From CAYTGM01 sp964437365 (GTDB taxonomy: Bacteria > Sumerlaeota > Sumerlaeia > SLMS01): 64,000 bases of DNA. The stretch is taken from the NCBI GenBank assembly GCA_964437365.1, contig CAYTGM010000001.1, forward strand, positions 248,001 through 312,000, given 5' to 3'. The translations under genes were made by a program, and so were the position numbers. Positions 44,278 to 53,085 of this stretch are shown in pieces; the first letter of the stretch is position 1, and each line of letters starts with the position of its first letter. Under the pieces are notes generated by a model. It had not been told where the DNA came from, ran no database searches, and saw nothing but the letters and a program-made list of their open reading frames with translations.

Positions 44278-45198
44278 TCAAAACAACTTCATCTGCCCCT
44301 GTCTCTCTCGCGGATCATCTTCATTAAAGGGAAGATCTTTCAACCGCTCGTGCCATTCTTTCATAAGGCCGCGCGGAACTGGCCCTTTGAGGATTCCCAG
44401 TTTATCTGCGAGTTCGAGTCCGTTGACCACAGCATCTCCCCGGTGGTGATTGTTCATGATCATGAAGGTGCTCTTTGCGGTCTCGCCGCTTTTCTTGATC
44501 ACTTCGTGAAACTGCTGTAGTTCCCCCTGGCTATACAGGTAATCATAACGTTCTCCGTAGTAGGTTTCCTCTTTCTTCCACCAGGCTTCTATGTTTCTGC
44601 CATGAAATCTGAAGTAGGAGATGTCGGTTGTCTGGGTCCCGTCCAATTGAATATTCCCCTTCAAGTCTGGCTGGTCTATATTGACAAGTGTTGTCTCAAA
44701 CTCTCTTAAGCCGTCGAAGAAAGCCTCGTTCCACCAGCTGTCGTGTCGGACTTCAACAGCACAGGGGTAGTCTTTGAATTCGTTCAAAGTCCTGGCGAGG
44801 TATTGACGTGCATTACTTGTATATTTGAAGGACCAGGGGAATTGAAAGAGAAGCATCCCAAAGCGCTCTGTTCCCATGAACTTGTCAAGAAATCTCTTGA
44901 ACGTGAGCAAATCACCGGGACGCATTTCCTGCTCATGGGTGAAGCTACGATAGGCTTTCGTCAAGAACAGGAAATTCTTATTCTCGGAGACTGCTTGTGA
45001 CCAGCTCTTTGATGAATCTTCATCGGGAATTCGGTAGAAGGAAGAATTGACTTCCACGCAATCAAACCACTGGGACAGTCGTCTGAGTTGATTTGGTCCC
45101 TTCTCGCCTTTCGCATAGACAAGGTCCTGCCAGTCTGGATAGCTCCAGCCAGCCGTTCCTATTCTATACGTGGTCTCTCTAGTTGTCATCACCCTCAT
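44278..45198 (-). CDS. DUF72 (YecE-like) family protein
   Basis: I start at the ATG at 45198 (306 aa), 19 bp after the msrB stop; the longer frame overlaps msrB. The protein has a DUF72 TIM-barrel: YRIGTAGWSYPDW at the start, then FDCVEVNSSFYRIP near residue 47, FGMLLFQFPWSFKY near 130, CAVEVRHDSWWNEAF near 160, YFRFHGRN near 205 and FMIMNNHHRGDAVVNGLEL near 255. The family is widespread and of unknown reaction; the fold resembles nucleases and glycosidases. Cytoplasmic. It appears to be co-transcribed with msrB and carries part of the RHS remnant just beyond its 3' end. Confidence 0.88.
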   Translation of the reverse strand: MRVMTTRETTYRIGTAGWSYPDWQDLVYAKGEKGPNQLRRLSQWFDCVEVNSSFYRIPDEDSSKSWSQAVSENKNFLFLTKAYRSFTHEQEMRPGDLLTFKRFLDKFMGTERFGMLLFQFPWSFKYTSNARQYLARTLNEFKDYPCAVEVRHDSWWNEAFFDGLREFETTLVNIDQPDLKGNIQLDGTQTTDISYFRFHGRNIEAWWKKEETYYGERYDYLYSQGELQQFHEVIKKSGETAKSTFMIMNNHHRGDAVVNGLELADKLGILKGPVPRGLMKEWHERLKDLPFNEDDPRERQGQMKLF

Positions 45199-45217
45199 TT
45201 CTTGAGAGGAAGATCTA

Positions 45218-45613
45218 TCAGGACTCCTCAAATTTGAGCGAGGCTGAATTAACGCAGTAGCGAAGTCCGGTTGGTTTCGGTCCGTCTGGGAAGACATGAC
45301 CGAGGTGGGACTCACAGCGATCACACATGATTTCAATTCTCCTCATCCCGAGGGAAGTATCCTCTTCTTCTTTAATGCCCTCTTTGTTTGCAGTGTCGTA
45401 GAAGCTTGGCCATCCTGACCCGGAGTCAAACTTGTGCTCGGAAGTAAACAGCAGGTTGCCACAGGCTTTGCAGTAGAACTTCCCTGTGCGTTTTTCGTCG
45501 TTGTATTCTCCGGTGAAGGCGCGTTCGGTCCCTTTCTCTCGAAGAATGCGATACTCGTCAGGTGAAAGTTCTTTTTTCCACTCTTCTTCTGTCTTATTGA
45601 TCTTTTCGCTCAT
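45218..45613 (-). CDS. msrB: Peptide-methionine (R)-S-oxide reductase
   Basis: 131 aa, ATG at 45613 with AAGGAAG about eight bases upstream. MsrB reduces the R-epimer of methionine sulfoxide in oxidised proteins. Seen are the zinc-binding CKAC and CDRC pairs, the substrate-binding FDSGSGWPSFYD, HLGHVFPDGPKPTGLRYC with the catalytic cysteine, and the family ending VNSASLKF. No signal peptide, so it is the cytoplasmic form. It is followed by the DUF72 gene and preceded on the same strand by the matrixin-like protease gene (75 bp). Confidence 0.96.
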   Translation of the reverse strand: MSEKINKTEEEWKKELSPDEYRILREKGTERAFTGEYNDEKRTGKFYCKACGNLLFTSEHKFDSGSGWPSFYDTANKEGIKEEEDTSLGMRRIEIMCDRCESHLGHVFPDGPKPTGLRYCVNSASLKFEES

Positions 45614-45688
45614 GTTTTAGCTTCCTTTTCAAATCGGACATTCAGATGGTTACATGCAGGAGAGAAGAGAGATCCATTCCAATATTCA

Positions 45689-48442
45689 TCAGTTTATCAG
45701 GAGCAGCCATGAGTCACCCGGTAGTGGTGTCGGGGAGGGTGATGGAGACGGAGAAGGGGAGGGACTTGGGGACGGAGACGGAGACGGAGAGGGCGAAGGT
45801 GAAGGAGATGGAGAAGGAGAGAGTGTCGGACTTGGTAAAGGTGAGGATGTTGGCGAAGGTGTCGAGGTAGGTGACGGAGAAGCGGTAGGTGTTGGTGACG
45901 GACTGGGTGAAGGTGTCGGTGTTGGAGATGGAGTTGGCGTTTCATTGGTTTTCGAATTGAGGAAATCGATGGCGGCCTGGAGATCATTAATCCCCTCAAT
46001 TCCAAAGCCTTCCCAGGTACCGATGCTGTCTATATAAACGCGGGGACCATTGTTCCCATCGTTAATATTGACAACTTTACCGAAGAAATACTTGCCGAGT
46101 CCTCCTTCGCCAAACTTCGAAGTGATTAAACCACTTTCAGGTGTTATTTCAAGATCAGGAACATCCTGATCTGTTGTGGGGTTGAACCAGACTTTGATCC
46201 CGGCGTCGGGACTAATTGCGCTGGTGGCTGAAGTATATTGTAATACGCATGTGTGCCAGGCGTTTTCCGGCAGAGAGGTGAATCCCAGAAGAGAGATATT
46301 TAGACCATCGTTGTTTGGAAGATAGACACCGGCGCCCTGAACACCACCTGGTCCGGTTCCTACAACAATGAGGGAGGACATCTGCAGACCTCCTCCGTTC
46401 CTGAAGGAGATCAATTCGGTGAGTGATCCCGATGAGTCTAAGCCCGAGTCATCAAAGCGAAAACAGAATGCAGCCATATAGCTGGGTTCGTTCCAGTATA
46501 GCATCTCACTGTTGACTCCCATATTGGATGTCACAGTGCCAGGAAACGTCAGGCCTTCTCCATTTGGGGACTGGAGCGTGTCTTCTGTGAAGAGCCCTTT
46601 TTCATTTGAGTCTGAGGCTCTGAATCCAAATCCGGTGTCACTCTCTGTGGTCGACGAAAAGCCAAAGCCATCAAAAATGTTGAATTCTTCGCGGTGGGTT
46701 GGCGATCCATCGGTAACGATGAAAGTATCTGTGTCCACAGCGACATTGTTTTGCAGGTTGTCATCGGTAATCCCATCGGGCGGCTGTATATAGGCGGCTG
46801 TCGTCAGATTCTGGTAATACAGTCCCGTTGGTATGGTGATATTCTGTCGAAAGGTTGCGTTACTACCTGCTGGAAAATTCGCCAGGGTTGCATCGATGGG
46901 GCCGGTGCCACTTTCCGGGCCGCTGGCACCACTTTCGTATTCTGCAGTCCACGAAACATTCGAATAGTTATAATCATAAAGTGAAATGACTCGAGCTCCA
47001 TCAGCGTCCTGATTGGAGGTATTGCTGGCTTGAATCACATATTCCAGTTCCTCTCCCGCCTGAACCTCAATCTGACCATCATTAATGGAAATGCCCAGGG
47101 ATGTTATCACTGGTGAACTCTCTGCGGTGAAGCTTAAGTTCAGGTCGTACAGCTGGATAAGGGTGTCGCCAGACCCTGTTACTCTGACATAATAACTACC
47201 TGCCTGGGGGAGGTAGACATTCTCAAGGTTCTCGATAAACCCTGCCGGGGTAGCGTTGATCGCATCGATTCCAGAAATTCCGTCTGTACCGAGAATGGCA
47301 ACTTCCAGATCGAGGACCTTTGTTGAGTTAAAGAGGATGCCTGTGGAGCAATTGGAGAAGATGGGGCTCTGTTGGCCTTCGGGGTAGATGGCACCCGACG
47401 GAAAAACATCGACATCAACATGACCCGGTTCGAGGATTTCGAATCGGTAGATGTCGGTATCATCTTCCCCCTCTATGCCAACTGTTTCAACCAGTAGTGT
47501 CGATGTCAAGTCTCCCAGTGTTGTTGCTGAAAGCGGAGATCCGTTTGGCTCATTGGGATCACCATAGGAGAGCTGGACTGCCTGTATATCATCCAGCTGA
47601 GGACCGCGGTAAAGGGTGGAGATCGTTGGTTCCATCAGTTTTGTTTGTTGAATGGGGCAGACATGCGCGAGACCAAGTCCATGTCCATGCTCATGGGAAA
47701 TAGTGTTGTGAAGCGCCCGACTGTCGTTGGATGTATTACTGAAAAAATTGATGTTCCCAGTGTCGATGACCATCTCACCATGATTCGGGAAGTAGTTGTA
47801 GGCAAGAATGGAAGGACCACTTTCTCCATCAATAAAATGTCCTCCAATACGTATATCACCTCTAACGTTCAGGACACCAGGGGCATCGCTTGAGAATTGA
47901 GTGAATGCTGCACCGTCATCATTGGGTTCGTGGATATACGTGATGCCTGTTAGTTCCTGCCATTCCGCAAACATGTCGTGGAAGTGCTGTTGCCAGTTTT
48001 CTGTTGTACCATAGATTCCTGTCAAAAAACTATCAAGGTCGCTGGGAGCAGTTGGTTCTCCTGCTCCGCCGTTGATAGAAGTACCGTCGGGAACAAAACT
48101 GTAGGTTAGGACCAGTTCTCCCGGACCCGCACCGGAAGGATTCGTCGCTGTCTTTGTCCAGACATTGTTAATATTATACCGGCCGTTAACCCTGTTCCCC
48201 CACAATGCTTTTTCAAAGCGGGCAATGGATTCAGCGGGATAACCCTCGCTGAAACAAAGCCCGATCCCCGGGGATGACAAATCTTCTGTCTCGTTCATCA
48301 GAAGGGTCGTATAGATACGTTCCAATTCTAATGAACGGTCTCCTTCATCAGATTGAGCCATCGCCAGAGATGCACTGGCTGCCATGATACACAGACAGGC
48401 AAAAACTTTGTTTAAGAAGGTTGATGGGTGAGTTTCCCTCAT
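45689..48442 (-). CDS. Secreted matrixin-like zinc protease with Ser/Pro tail
   Basis: 917 aa, ATG at 48442 with GGAGG nine bases upstream. A signal peptide (VFACLCIMAASASLAMAQS) is followed by a metzincin-type catalytic domain with HEHGHGLGLAH near residue 250 (HExxHxxGxxH) and LMEPTISTLYRGPQLDDIQAVQLSYG after it, as in M10 proteases. Central beta domains (about 310-560) resemble pre-peptidase and CARDB-type modules. A later LamG-like region (about 600-820) precedes about 75 residues of S-P-S-P/T-P repeat (about 835-908). The protein ends in a short hydrophobic GDSWLLLIN. It is an extracellular protease; the tail may be a spacer through the cell surface. The Met-turn residue I could not place with certainty. 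Confidence 0.85.
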   Translation of the reverse strand: MRETHPSTFLNKVFACLCIMAASASLAMAQSDEGDRSLELERIYTTLLMNETEDLSSPGIGLCFSEGYPAESIARFEKALWGNRVNGRYNINNVWTKTATNPSGAGPGELVLTYSFVPDGTSINGGAGEPTAPSDLDSFLTGIYGTTENWQQHFHDMFAEWQELTGITYIHEPNDDGAAFTQFSSDAPGVLNVRGDIRIGGHFIDGESGPSILAYNYFPNHGEMVIDTGNINFFSNTSNDSRALHNTISHEHGHGLGLAHVCPIQQTKLMEPTISTLYRGPQLDDIQAVQLSYGDPNEPNGSPLSATTLGDLTSTLLVETVGIEGEDDTDIYRFEILEPGHVDVDVFPSGAIYPEGQQSPIFSNCSTGILFNSTKVLDLEVAILGTDGISGIDAINATPAGFIENLENVYLPQAGSYYVRVTGSGDTLIQLYDLNLSFTAESSPVITSLGISINDGQIEVQAGEELEYVIQASNTSNQDADGARVISLYDYNYSNVSWTAEYESGASGPESGTGPIDATLANFPAGSNATFRQNITIPTGLYYQNLTTAAYIQPPDGITDDNLQNNVAVDTDTFIVTDGSPTHREEFNIFDGFGFSSTTESDTGFGFRASDSNEKGLFTEDTLQSPNGEGLTFPGTVTSNMGVNSEMLYWNEPSYMAAFCFRFDDSGLDSSGSLTELISFRNGGGLQMSSLIVVGTGPGGVQGAGVYLPNNDGLNISLLGFTSLPENAWHTCVLQYTSATSAISPDAGIKVWFNPTTDQDVPDLEITPESGLITSKFGEGGLGKYFFGKVVNINDGNNGPRVYIDSIGTWEGFGIEGINDLQAAIDFLNSKTNETPTPSPTPTPSPSPSPTPTASPSPTSTPSPTSSPLPSPTLSPSPSPSPSPSPSPSPSPSPSPSPSPSPSPTPLPGDSWLLLIN
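45716..45945 (-). repeat. (SP)n low-complexity repeat in the protease gene
   Basis: On the plus strand the DNA is a string of GGNGAHGGN units (GGAGACGGAGACGGAGAGGG and similar) encoding the Ser/Pro/Thr tail of the protease. Repeats of this kind change length by slippage. Confidence 0.8.
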
Positions 48443-48585
48443 GAATTGAATCCTCCGCTCCTGTTGGAATTAGTATAGGTGCATTACGGTTCTAATCGTG
48501 TAAGAAAAGGATCAAAAACTGGCTTGCCGACTGCAAGAAGTATGTGATCATCAACCTATCTTGATTGTGGTTTTCTGGAATTTTC

Positions 48586-49731
48586 TTGAATATCAAAGCT
48601 TCACAGTTTCAGCGGGATCTATTAAAGTGGTTTGATGAGAACCGCCGGGAATTGCCATGGCGGCAGGATAAAGATCCTTATAAGATCTGGCTGTCCGAGA
48701 TCATGCTTCAACAAACCACCGTGCAAACTGTCACGCCTCGCTGGAAAAAGTTTCTCAAGCGCTGGCCGACGCTTCAGGATCTGGCAAATGCGGAGCTCGA
48801 CGATGTTCTCCATGAATGGACGGGTTTAGGATACTATGCGCGAGCGCGTAATCTCCACAAGGCAGCTCGAACGCTTGTTCATGAATTTGAGGGGGAATTT
48901 CCTCGAAGCTATGAGCTGCTGCTCTCCTTGCCCGGTATGGGTCCGTACACGGCCGCAGCGGTCTCCTCGATCGCTTTTGGTGAGGCTGTTCCTGTGGTTG
49001 ATGCTAACGTTGAAAGAGTCATCGCCCGCATTAGCCAGCTGAAACATGATATCAAGTCTACGAAGGGAAGAAAACTGCTGAAGGAAGCAGCTTCTCTGGT
49101 GATGTCGGAAAAACGTAGCGGAGATTTCAACGAGGCGATGATGGAGCTGGGTGCTCTCGTCTGTCTTTCAAAAGCCCCTCAGTGCGCCCAGTGCCCTGTT
49201 AGAAAGTACTGTAAGGCGCGACAGAGTGGAGACCCAACAGGCTATCCCTTAAAGGCGAAGAAGGCTCCCCTCAAGGAATCGAGAGAAGTTGCTTTGCTGA
49301 TTTCGGCTCAGAAGCATTTCTTTCTGGTTCGCCGACCAGAAGAATTAAGCTTTGGAGGAATGTGGGAGACACCGCGGACAACCGTTCCTGAAGACAAGGA
49401 GAGCGAAGAGGCAGTGAAGACTCTGGCACAGGGCTTGAGCCTGGCTCACCAGCGATTCCGTTCTCTGCTTAAGCTGAAGCATGTGGTCATGAGAAAGAAG
49501 ATCACACTGCGTGTTTACGGCTGTGAGAAGCCGACTCGCAAGGGGATTGAGCACCCTGAGCGCTGGCAGGGTGACTGGTTTACGCTTGAGGAGTGGAAAG
49601 ATCTGCCAAAGTCGGCAACGCAGAAGCGGGTCGTCGAATATCTGGCTGGTGAGAGGGTGGAAAAGGGAGCCCCGGCAGGGGAGCAGTGGGAGGAGGGCAG
49701 TGGTCAGGAGGACCTTTTTGGCTCGAAGTAA
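48586..49731 (+). CDS. mutY: A/G-specific adenine DNA glycosylase
   Basis: MutY removes adenine opposite 8-oxoguanine. I choose the TTG at 48586 (381 aa), which gives MNIKASQFQRDLLKWF, matching the usual start; the frame is open from 48565. Catalytic residues are E in WLSEIMLQQTTV and D in PVVDANVERVIARI, after the HhH motif LPGMGPYTAAAVSSIAFG. The [4Fe-4S] loop reads CLSKAPQCAQCPVRKYC. The C-terminal NUDIX-like domain (VALLISAQKHFFLVRRPEELSFGGMWETP) reads 8-oxoG. It is divergent from the protease gene and followed by two tRNAs. Confidence 0.95.
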   Translation: MNIKASQFQRDLLKWFDENRRELPWRQDKDPYKIWLSEIMLQQTTVQTVTPRWKKFLKRWPTLQDLANAELDDVLHEWTGLGYYARARNLHKAARTLVHEFEGEFPRSYELLLSLPGMGPYTAAAVSSIAFGEAVPVVDANVERVIARISQLKHDIKSTKGRKLLKEAASLVMSEKRSGDFNEAMMELGALVCLSKAPQCAQCPVRKYCKARQSGDPTGYPLKAKKAPLKESREVALLISAQKHFFLVRRPEELSFGGMWETPRTTVPEDKESEEAVKTLAQGLSLAHQRFRSLLKLKHVVMRKKITLRVYGCEKPTRKGIEHPERWQGDWFTLEEWKDLPKSATQKRVVEYLAGERVEKGAPAGEQWEEGSGQEDLFGSK

Positions 49732-49821
49732 AAAAAATGTCTGTGTTGTGTCGTTTCACGCTTGACGCGCGGGCTCGCTTTGTCGAGTTTCTGCCTCCGC
49801 TGTGACGGAAGTCACAGTCTT

Positions 49822-49898
49822 GGGTGGATAGCTCAGCTGGTTAGAGCACCTGCCTTACAAGCAGGGGGTCACAGGTTCGAATCCTGTTCTACCCACCA
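49822..49898 (+). tRNA. tRNA-Val (anticodon TAC)
   Basis: A 77-nt cloverleaf: acceptor GGGTGGA pairs with TCTACCC (one G:T), D-arm GCTCAGCTGGTTAGAGC, anticodon loop with TAC in CTGCCTTACAAGCAGG, T-arm ACAGGTTCGAATCCTGT, and an encoded CCA end. Located 90 bp after mutY; an adjacent tRNA-Asp follows by 24 bp. Confidence 0.95.
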
Positions 49899-49922
49899 AG
49901 ACGCAAGCTATGATAAGTTTGC

Positions 49923-49999
<77 letters not shown>

Positions 50000-50010
50000 C
50001 TTTATTTAAA

Positions 50011-50038
50011 CCTCAGCTCTCACGAGCTGAGGTTTTTT
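50011..50038 (+). terminator. Rho-independent terminator of the tRNA pair
   Basis: CCTCAGCTC (50011-50019) pairs perfectly with GAGCTGAGG (50024-50032) around TCAC, followed by TTTTTT. Upstream A's also allow it to work from the minus strand for the convergent gene at 50048. Confidence 0.95.
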
Positions 50039-50047
50039 CTTTATCAG

Positions 50048-50662
50048 CTATTCCTCTTCATCGTCCTCAATTTGCTCGTTCCACTTCTTTCGCGAAAGAC
50101 CGAGGAGCGAAACCTGAGAAAGACAGCCCAGCAAGACGAGAGGGATGAGCAGCAATTCTTTCTCAAGAAAGACCGGCAGGTCTTGCACAAGGCAGTAACC
50201 GGCAACCAGGCAACCGATAATGGTGAAGAGGCCTGACAGCCAGACAGCAATAAAACCAGCGATCAAACCAGAAAATGGAATTCCAAAGGACCAGATGATA
50301 TCTCCGGAGACATCTGGGAATTGCTTTTCAATGATGCCTCCCGTGTGCGTATAGATGGTGATAAATCCTAAAACCCCGACCGCTATACCAATGAGAAAAA
50401 CTCCAAGGTTATGAACCAGTTCGCTGACTTTGAAGCCCAGGACAAACATGAGCACTGCCACTATTGTATAGATGAGGATCGGAATCCATGCATGAGGAAA
50501 CTCATAAGCAGTATAATCGAGAACCAGTTTCGTTCCTGCAACACCCGTGAAGCAGAAGACGGCTCCGAAGGTTGTTTTTAGAGAAGTCCAATAAACGACA
50601 TTCCCAGCGAAGAGAAGAATGAAGCCAAGGACTGGCAGGATAACATCTGAAGGGGTATTCAT
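50048..50662 (-). CDS. Polytopic membrane protein (DUF4203/TMEM198-like)
   Basis: I start at the ATG at 50662 (204 aa, MNTPSDVILPVLGFI...); the frame is open to 50725. Six to seven helices follow each other closely, with glycine-rich turns such as FCFTGVAG, GVFLIGIAVGVLGF and GIPFSGLIAGFIAVWLSGLFTIIGCLVAGY. This layout resembles the DUF4203/TMEM198 group. The C-terminus is acidic (EQIEDDEEE). No function is known to me. It is divergent from the superoxide dismutase gene. Confidence 0.6.
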   Translation of the reverse strand: MNTPSDVILPVLGFILLFAGNVVYWTSLKTTFGAVFCFTGVAGTKLVLDYTAYEFPHAWIPILIYTIVAVLMFVLGFKVSELVHNLGVFLIGIAVGVLGFITIYTHTGGIIEKQFPDVSGDIIWSFGIPFSGLIAGFIAVWLSGLFTIIGCLVAGYCLVQDLPVFLEKELLLIPLVLLGCLSQVSLLGLSRKKWNEQIEDDEEE

Positions 50663-50843
50663 TTCGTTCTTAAACCGGCCACCAAAGGTGCTTTCATAGA
50701 GGAGAGGGGATGTGATGAGCATCAATGAAAAACTGCTGCAGGCTGAATTGTTGGTCAGTAAGCGGTTGGCATTCCCTTTACAAGGCTCACGGAACAGATT
50801 ATGCTTCTTTTCATTCTAACAACTTGTTTAAAGGAAATCCAAT

Positions 50844-51611
50844 ATGAGTAAACTTGATAGAAGAGATTTCATGGTCGCAGGATCAATGTTAGGTGGAGCA
50901 ATGGCGCTTGGTGCCGCCAACACGGCAAGAGCTGAACACCACGAGGGGGCCATGCAGCATCTTTCTGATTATGCTCCGGGTTCAGTTGACAAGAATGGCG
51001 AATACACTTTGCCACCCCTTCCCTATCCCTATGACGCCCTCAGTGAGGTCATTGATGAGCAAACGATGAAGCTTCACCATGACCTGCATCACGCCGGTTA
51101 TGTCAGAGGACTCAAGAACGCCAATGCAAAGCTGGCGGAAGCGAGGGAATCAGCCAATTTTGACCTTGTTTCTTACTGGAGCGAACAGGCGGCATTCCAC
51201 GGAGCTGGTCATACACTCCACTGTATTTTCTGGGACTCTCTCGGACCATCTGGCTCAGGGACAATGCCTGAAGGTGATTTAAATAAATACATTAAAAAAG
51301 ATTTTGGTAATATAGATGCCATGGTGGCACACTTCAGCGCCGCTTCTGCCAAAGTTCAAGGGTCTGGGTGGGGGATAGTCGCCTATAATGTCCTGTCAGA
51401 TAAGCTTGAAATTCTGCAGGCTCTCAACCATCAGATCAATACACCCTGGAGTGTCATTCCCATTCTTGTGAATGATGTCTGGGAGCACGCATACTATCTC
51501 AAGTATCAGAATAAGCGGGGAGCCTATGTGGATGCGTTCCCGACGATCATTGACTGGAAGAGAGTTGGTCAGAGATTCGACCTGATTCTTTCCAAGGCAA
51601 AAGGAAGCTGA
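50844..51611 (+). CDS. sodA: Tat-exported Fe/Mn superoxide dismutase
   Basis: 255 aa, ATG at 50844 with AAAGGA upstream. The N-terminus is a twin-arginine signal (KLDRRDFMVAGSMLGGAMALGAANTARAE), so the enzyme is folded, metal-loaded and exported. The SOD fold shows YPYDALSEVIDEQTMKLHHDLHHAGYV with ligand H78. H126 lies in GHTLHCIFWDSL, and D211 and H215 in VNDVWEHAYYL, with GSGWGIVAYN the family's glycine-tryptophan turn. It dismutates superoxide in the periplasm. The Fe or Mn preference cannot be read with confidence. Its terminator lies inside the 3' end of the convergent thiE gene. Confidence 0.93.
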   Translation: MSKLDRRDFMVAGSMLGGAMALGAANTARAEHHEGAMQHLSDYAPGSVDKNGEYTLPPLPYPYDALSEVIDEQTMKLHHDLHHAGYVRGLKNANAKLAEARESANFDLVSYWSEQAAFHGAGHTLHCIFWDSLGPSGSGTMPEGDLNKYIKKDFGNIDAMVAHFSAASAKVQGSGWGIVAYNVLSDKLEILQALNHQINTPWSVIPILVNDVWEHAYYLKYQNKRGAYVDAFPTIIDWKRVGQRFDLILSKAKGS

Positions 51612-51637
51612 ATCGACTTTTAAGTCCTCGTATGAAA

Positions 51638-52276
51638 TCATGTCACCCCTCTGAGAAGTTCAACAACCTCAGAGGGGTTTGCTTTTGCAAACATTGTTAT
51701 AGACGCAATTCCCTGAATCCCGGTTTCAAGTACGCGTCTATAATTGTTTAAATCGATCCCGCCAAGGGCGATGCCCGGAGTACCTAAACTAGAATAGTCC
51801 TCTCCCAGTTTTTCTGTACCAAGTGGCTTTGCGTCCGTTGCTTTAGATAATGGGGAATAAATGGGAGAGATGAAAAAGTAATCGGCACCCTGAACGGCAG
51901 CAGCCTGTGCCCCTTTGAGATCGTGGCACGACTTGCCAATAAGAAACCGGGTGTTCGTGATCCGTCTAGTCTGTTCGATGGAGAGTGAAGATTCCGTCAA
52001 GTGCACTCCATCAGCCTGAAGCGCGAGCGCTACGTCGACGCGATCACTGATGATGAGGCTGACCTCAGAGCGATTCATCCTGTCGATTAGGTTTCTGCCC
52101 AGGTCGTAGAGCTCTCCCGATGACAGGGCTTTCTCTCTGAGAACGATCGCATGAATTCCCGACGTGGACAATTCAGCATAATGGTTAAGGTAGGCTTCCT
52201 CGCTGGAGAAAAGCCCTCTTGAAGTAATTGCAAAGTAATAGGGTGCTGTTCGATCTTGAGATTTGAAGGTCGTCAT
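51638..52276 (-). CDS. thiE: Thiamine-phosphate synthase (ThiE/TenI family)
   Basis: 212 aa. ThiE couples HMP pyrophosphate with the thiazole phosphate to give thiamine phosphate. Seen are FAITSRGLFSSE at the start (TDR replaced by TSR), VLREKALSSGELYDLG for the pyrophosphate/R-x-K motif, DRVDVALALQADGVHL, GKSCHDLKGAQAAAVQGADYFFISPIYSP, and IALGGIDLNNYRRVLETGIQGIASITMF. The IGKSCHD and ISPIY blocks are typical, although the TenI aminase-like relatives share the fold, so a TenI role is possible. It starts three bases after the scramblase-like gene, so it is the last gene of a minus-strand operon. No TPP riboswitch is visible. Confidence 0.85.
   Translation of the reverse strand: MTTFKSQDRTAPYYFAITSRGLFSSEEAYLNHYAELSTSGIHAIVLREKALSSGELYDLGRNLIDRMNRSEVSLIISDRVDVALALQADGVHLTESSLSIEQTRRITNTRFLIGKSCHDLKGAQAAAVQGADYFFISPIYSPLSKATDAKPLGTEKLGEDYSSLGTPGIALGGIDLNNYRRVLETGIQGIASITMFAKANPSEVVELLRGVT
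51646..51677 (+). terminator. sodA terminator embedded in the 3' end of thiE
   Basis: CCCCTCTGAG (51646-51655) pairs perfectly with CTCAGAGGGG (51668-51677) around a 12-nt loop, then TTTGCTTTTG. It lies 35 bp past the sodA stop and wholly within the thiE coding end. Confidence 0.85.
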
Positions 52277-52279
52277 GCC

Positions 52280-53080
52280 TCAACGGCCTTCCGCAGAATC
52301 AAGAAGGATTGCGAGAGATAAAGCGACCCGCCGGTCGACCAGTTGATGAGGGTCTTCCCGCAAATCAAGTGTGTACTGGTCTGTCACAGTGAACTTACGA
52401 TTGAATTCACCAACGCGAATTTTCCCGGGCAGATAGATATCAAAGTTCGTTCTCAAAGCACCCCAGAGCGGACCCAGATATCTTCGTAAAAGGGAAAGCA
52501 CCATTGAATCTTCCTGCGCCGTAACAATGGGCTCTCCATTGATCGATTCGATCATCCATTTTCGACGAACATAGGACCAGAGCACATAACGTTTCGCAGT
52601 TGCTACGTGATTTCCGAGGGCATCGTAGATTCCATAGTACTGATAGATATCCAGCTTGTTTTCCTGAATGATGGTCAGGACTGGAAAGCTTTCCGTGTCA
52701 TCGGTATAGATATAAATGTCTCGATAGGGACGAATCGCTACAATGAAGAGAGAGCTGATATACCCTGTGACCATGATGAAGCCGATCCCAAAGATGAAGG
52801 AATTCAGCTTCAGAATGAGCAGGATACCTATCACGAGGAAAAATATGCTGATCGCTGAACCAATAAGCGATACGATTAAATTTGCGAAGATCTTCGGTGG
52901 CCTGACAATATAGAATCTTGGGTTTTCCTCTTCATCATAAACATAGTATTTCTGGGAGAGCGTAAATACTTTTTGCTGAATTGACAGCAAGTTGAAGGAA
53001 AACAACCATTGGAGATAATTGACAAATTGCGGATCAGGTTGAGAAAAGCCTGGGGGAGACTGTTCGTACGACGAATTCAT
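52280..53080 (-). CDS. Phospholipid-scramblase-like (LURP/scramblase fold) membrane protein
   Basis: I use the ATG at 53080 (266 aa, MNSSYEQSPPGFSQ); the open frame continues to 53176 but would overlap the GT4 gene. Two or three helices lie at about residues 70-125 (NLIVSLIGSAISIFFLVIGIL ...), framed by beta-strand repeats like those of scramblase/LURP proteins: KYYVYDEEENPRFYIVRP, IYQYYGIYDALGNHVATAKR and FDIYLPGKIRVGEFNRKFT. The ending DRRVALSLAILLDSAEGR is also seen in that group. Scramblase activity is not implied. Sits between GT4 and thiE in one operon. Confidence 0.6.
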   Translation of the reverse strand: MNSSYEQSPPGFSQPDPQFVNYLQWLFSFNLLSIQQKVFTLSQKYYVYDEEENPRFYIVRPPKIFANLIVSLIGSAISIFFLVIGILLILKLNSFIFGIGFIMVTGYISSLFIVAIRPYRDIYIYTDDTESFPVLTIIQENKLDIYQYYGIYDALGNHVATAKRYVLWSYVRRKWMIESINGEPIVTAQEDSMVLSLLRRYLGPLWGALRTNFDIYLPGKIRVGEFNRKFTVTDQYTLDLREDPHQLVDRRVALSLAILLDSAEGR

Positions 53081-53085
53081 TGTGT

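Noticed and set aside
49800..49817. CTGTGAC-GGAA-GTCACAG hairpin before tRNA-Val as a mutY terminator
   Set aside because: It has no T-tract and lies just 5 bp upstream of the tRNA; it could as well be a tRNA-leader processing structure.
51601..52290. TPP riboswitch for thiE
   Set aside because: thiE is the fifth gene of an operon with a 3-bp gap before it, leaving no room for a leader, and no CTGAGA-type THI element was seen.
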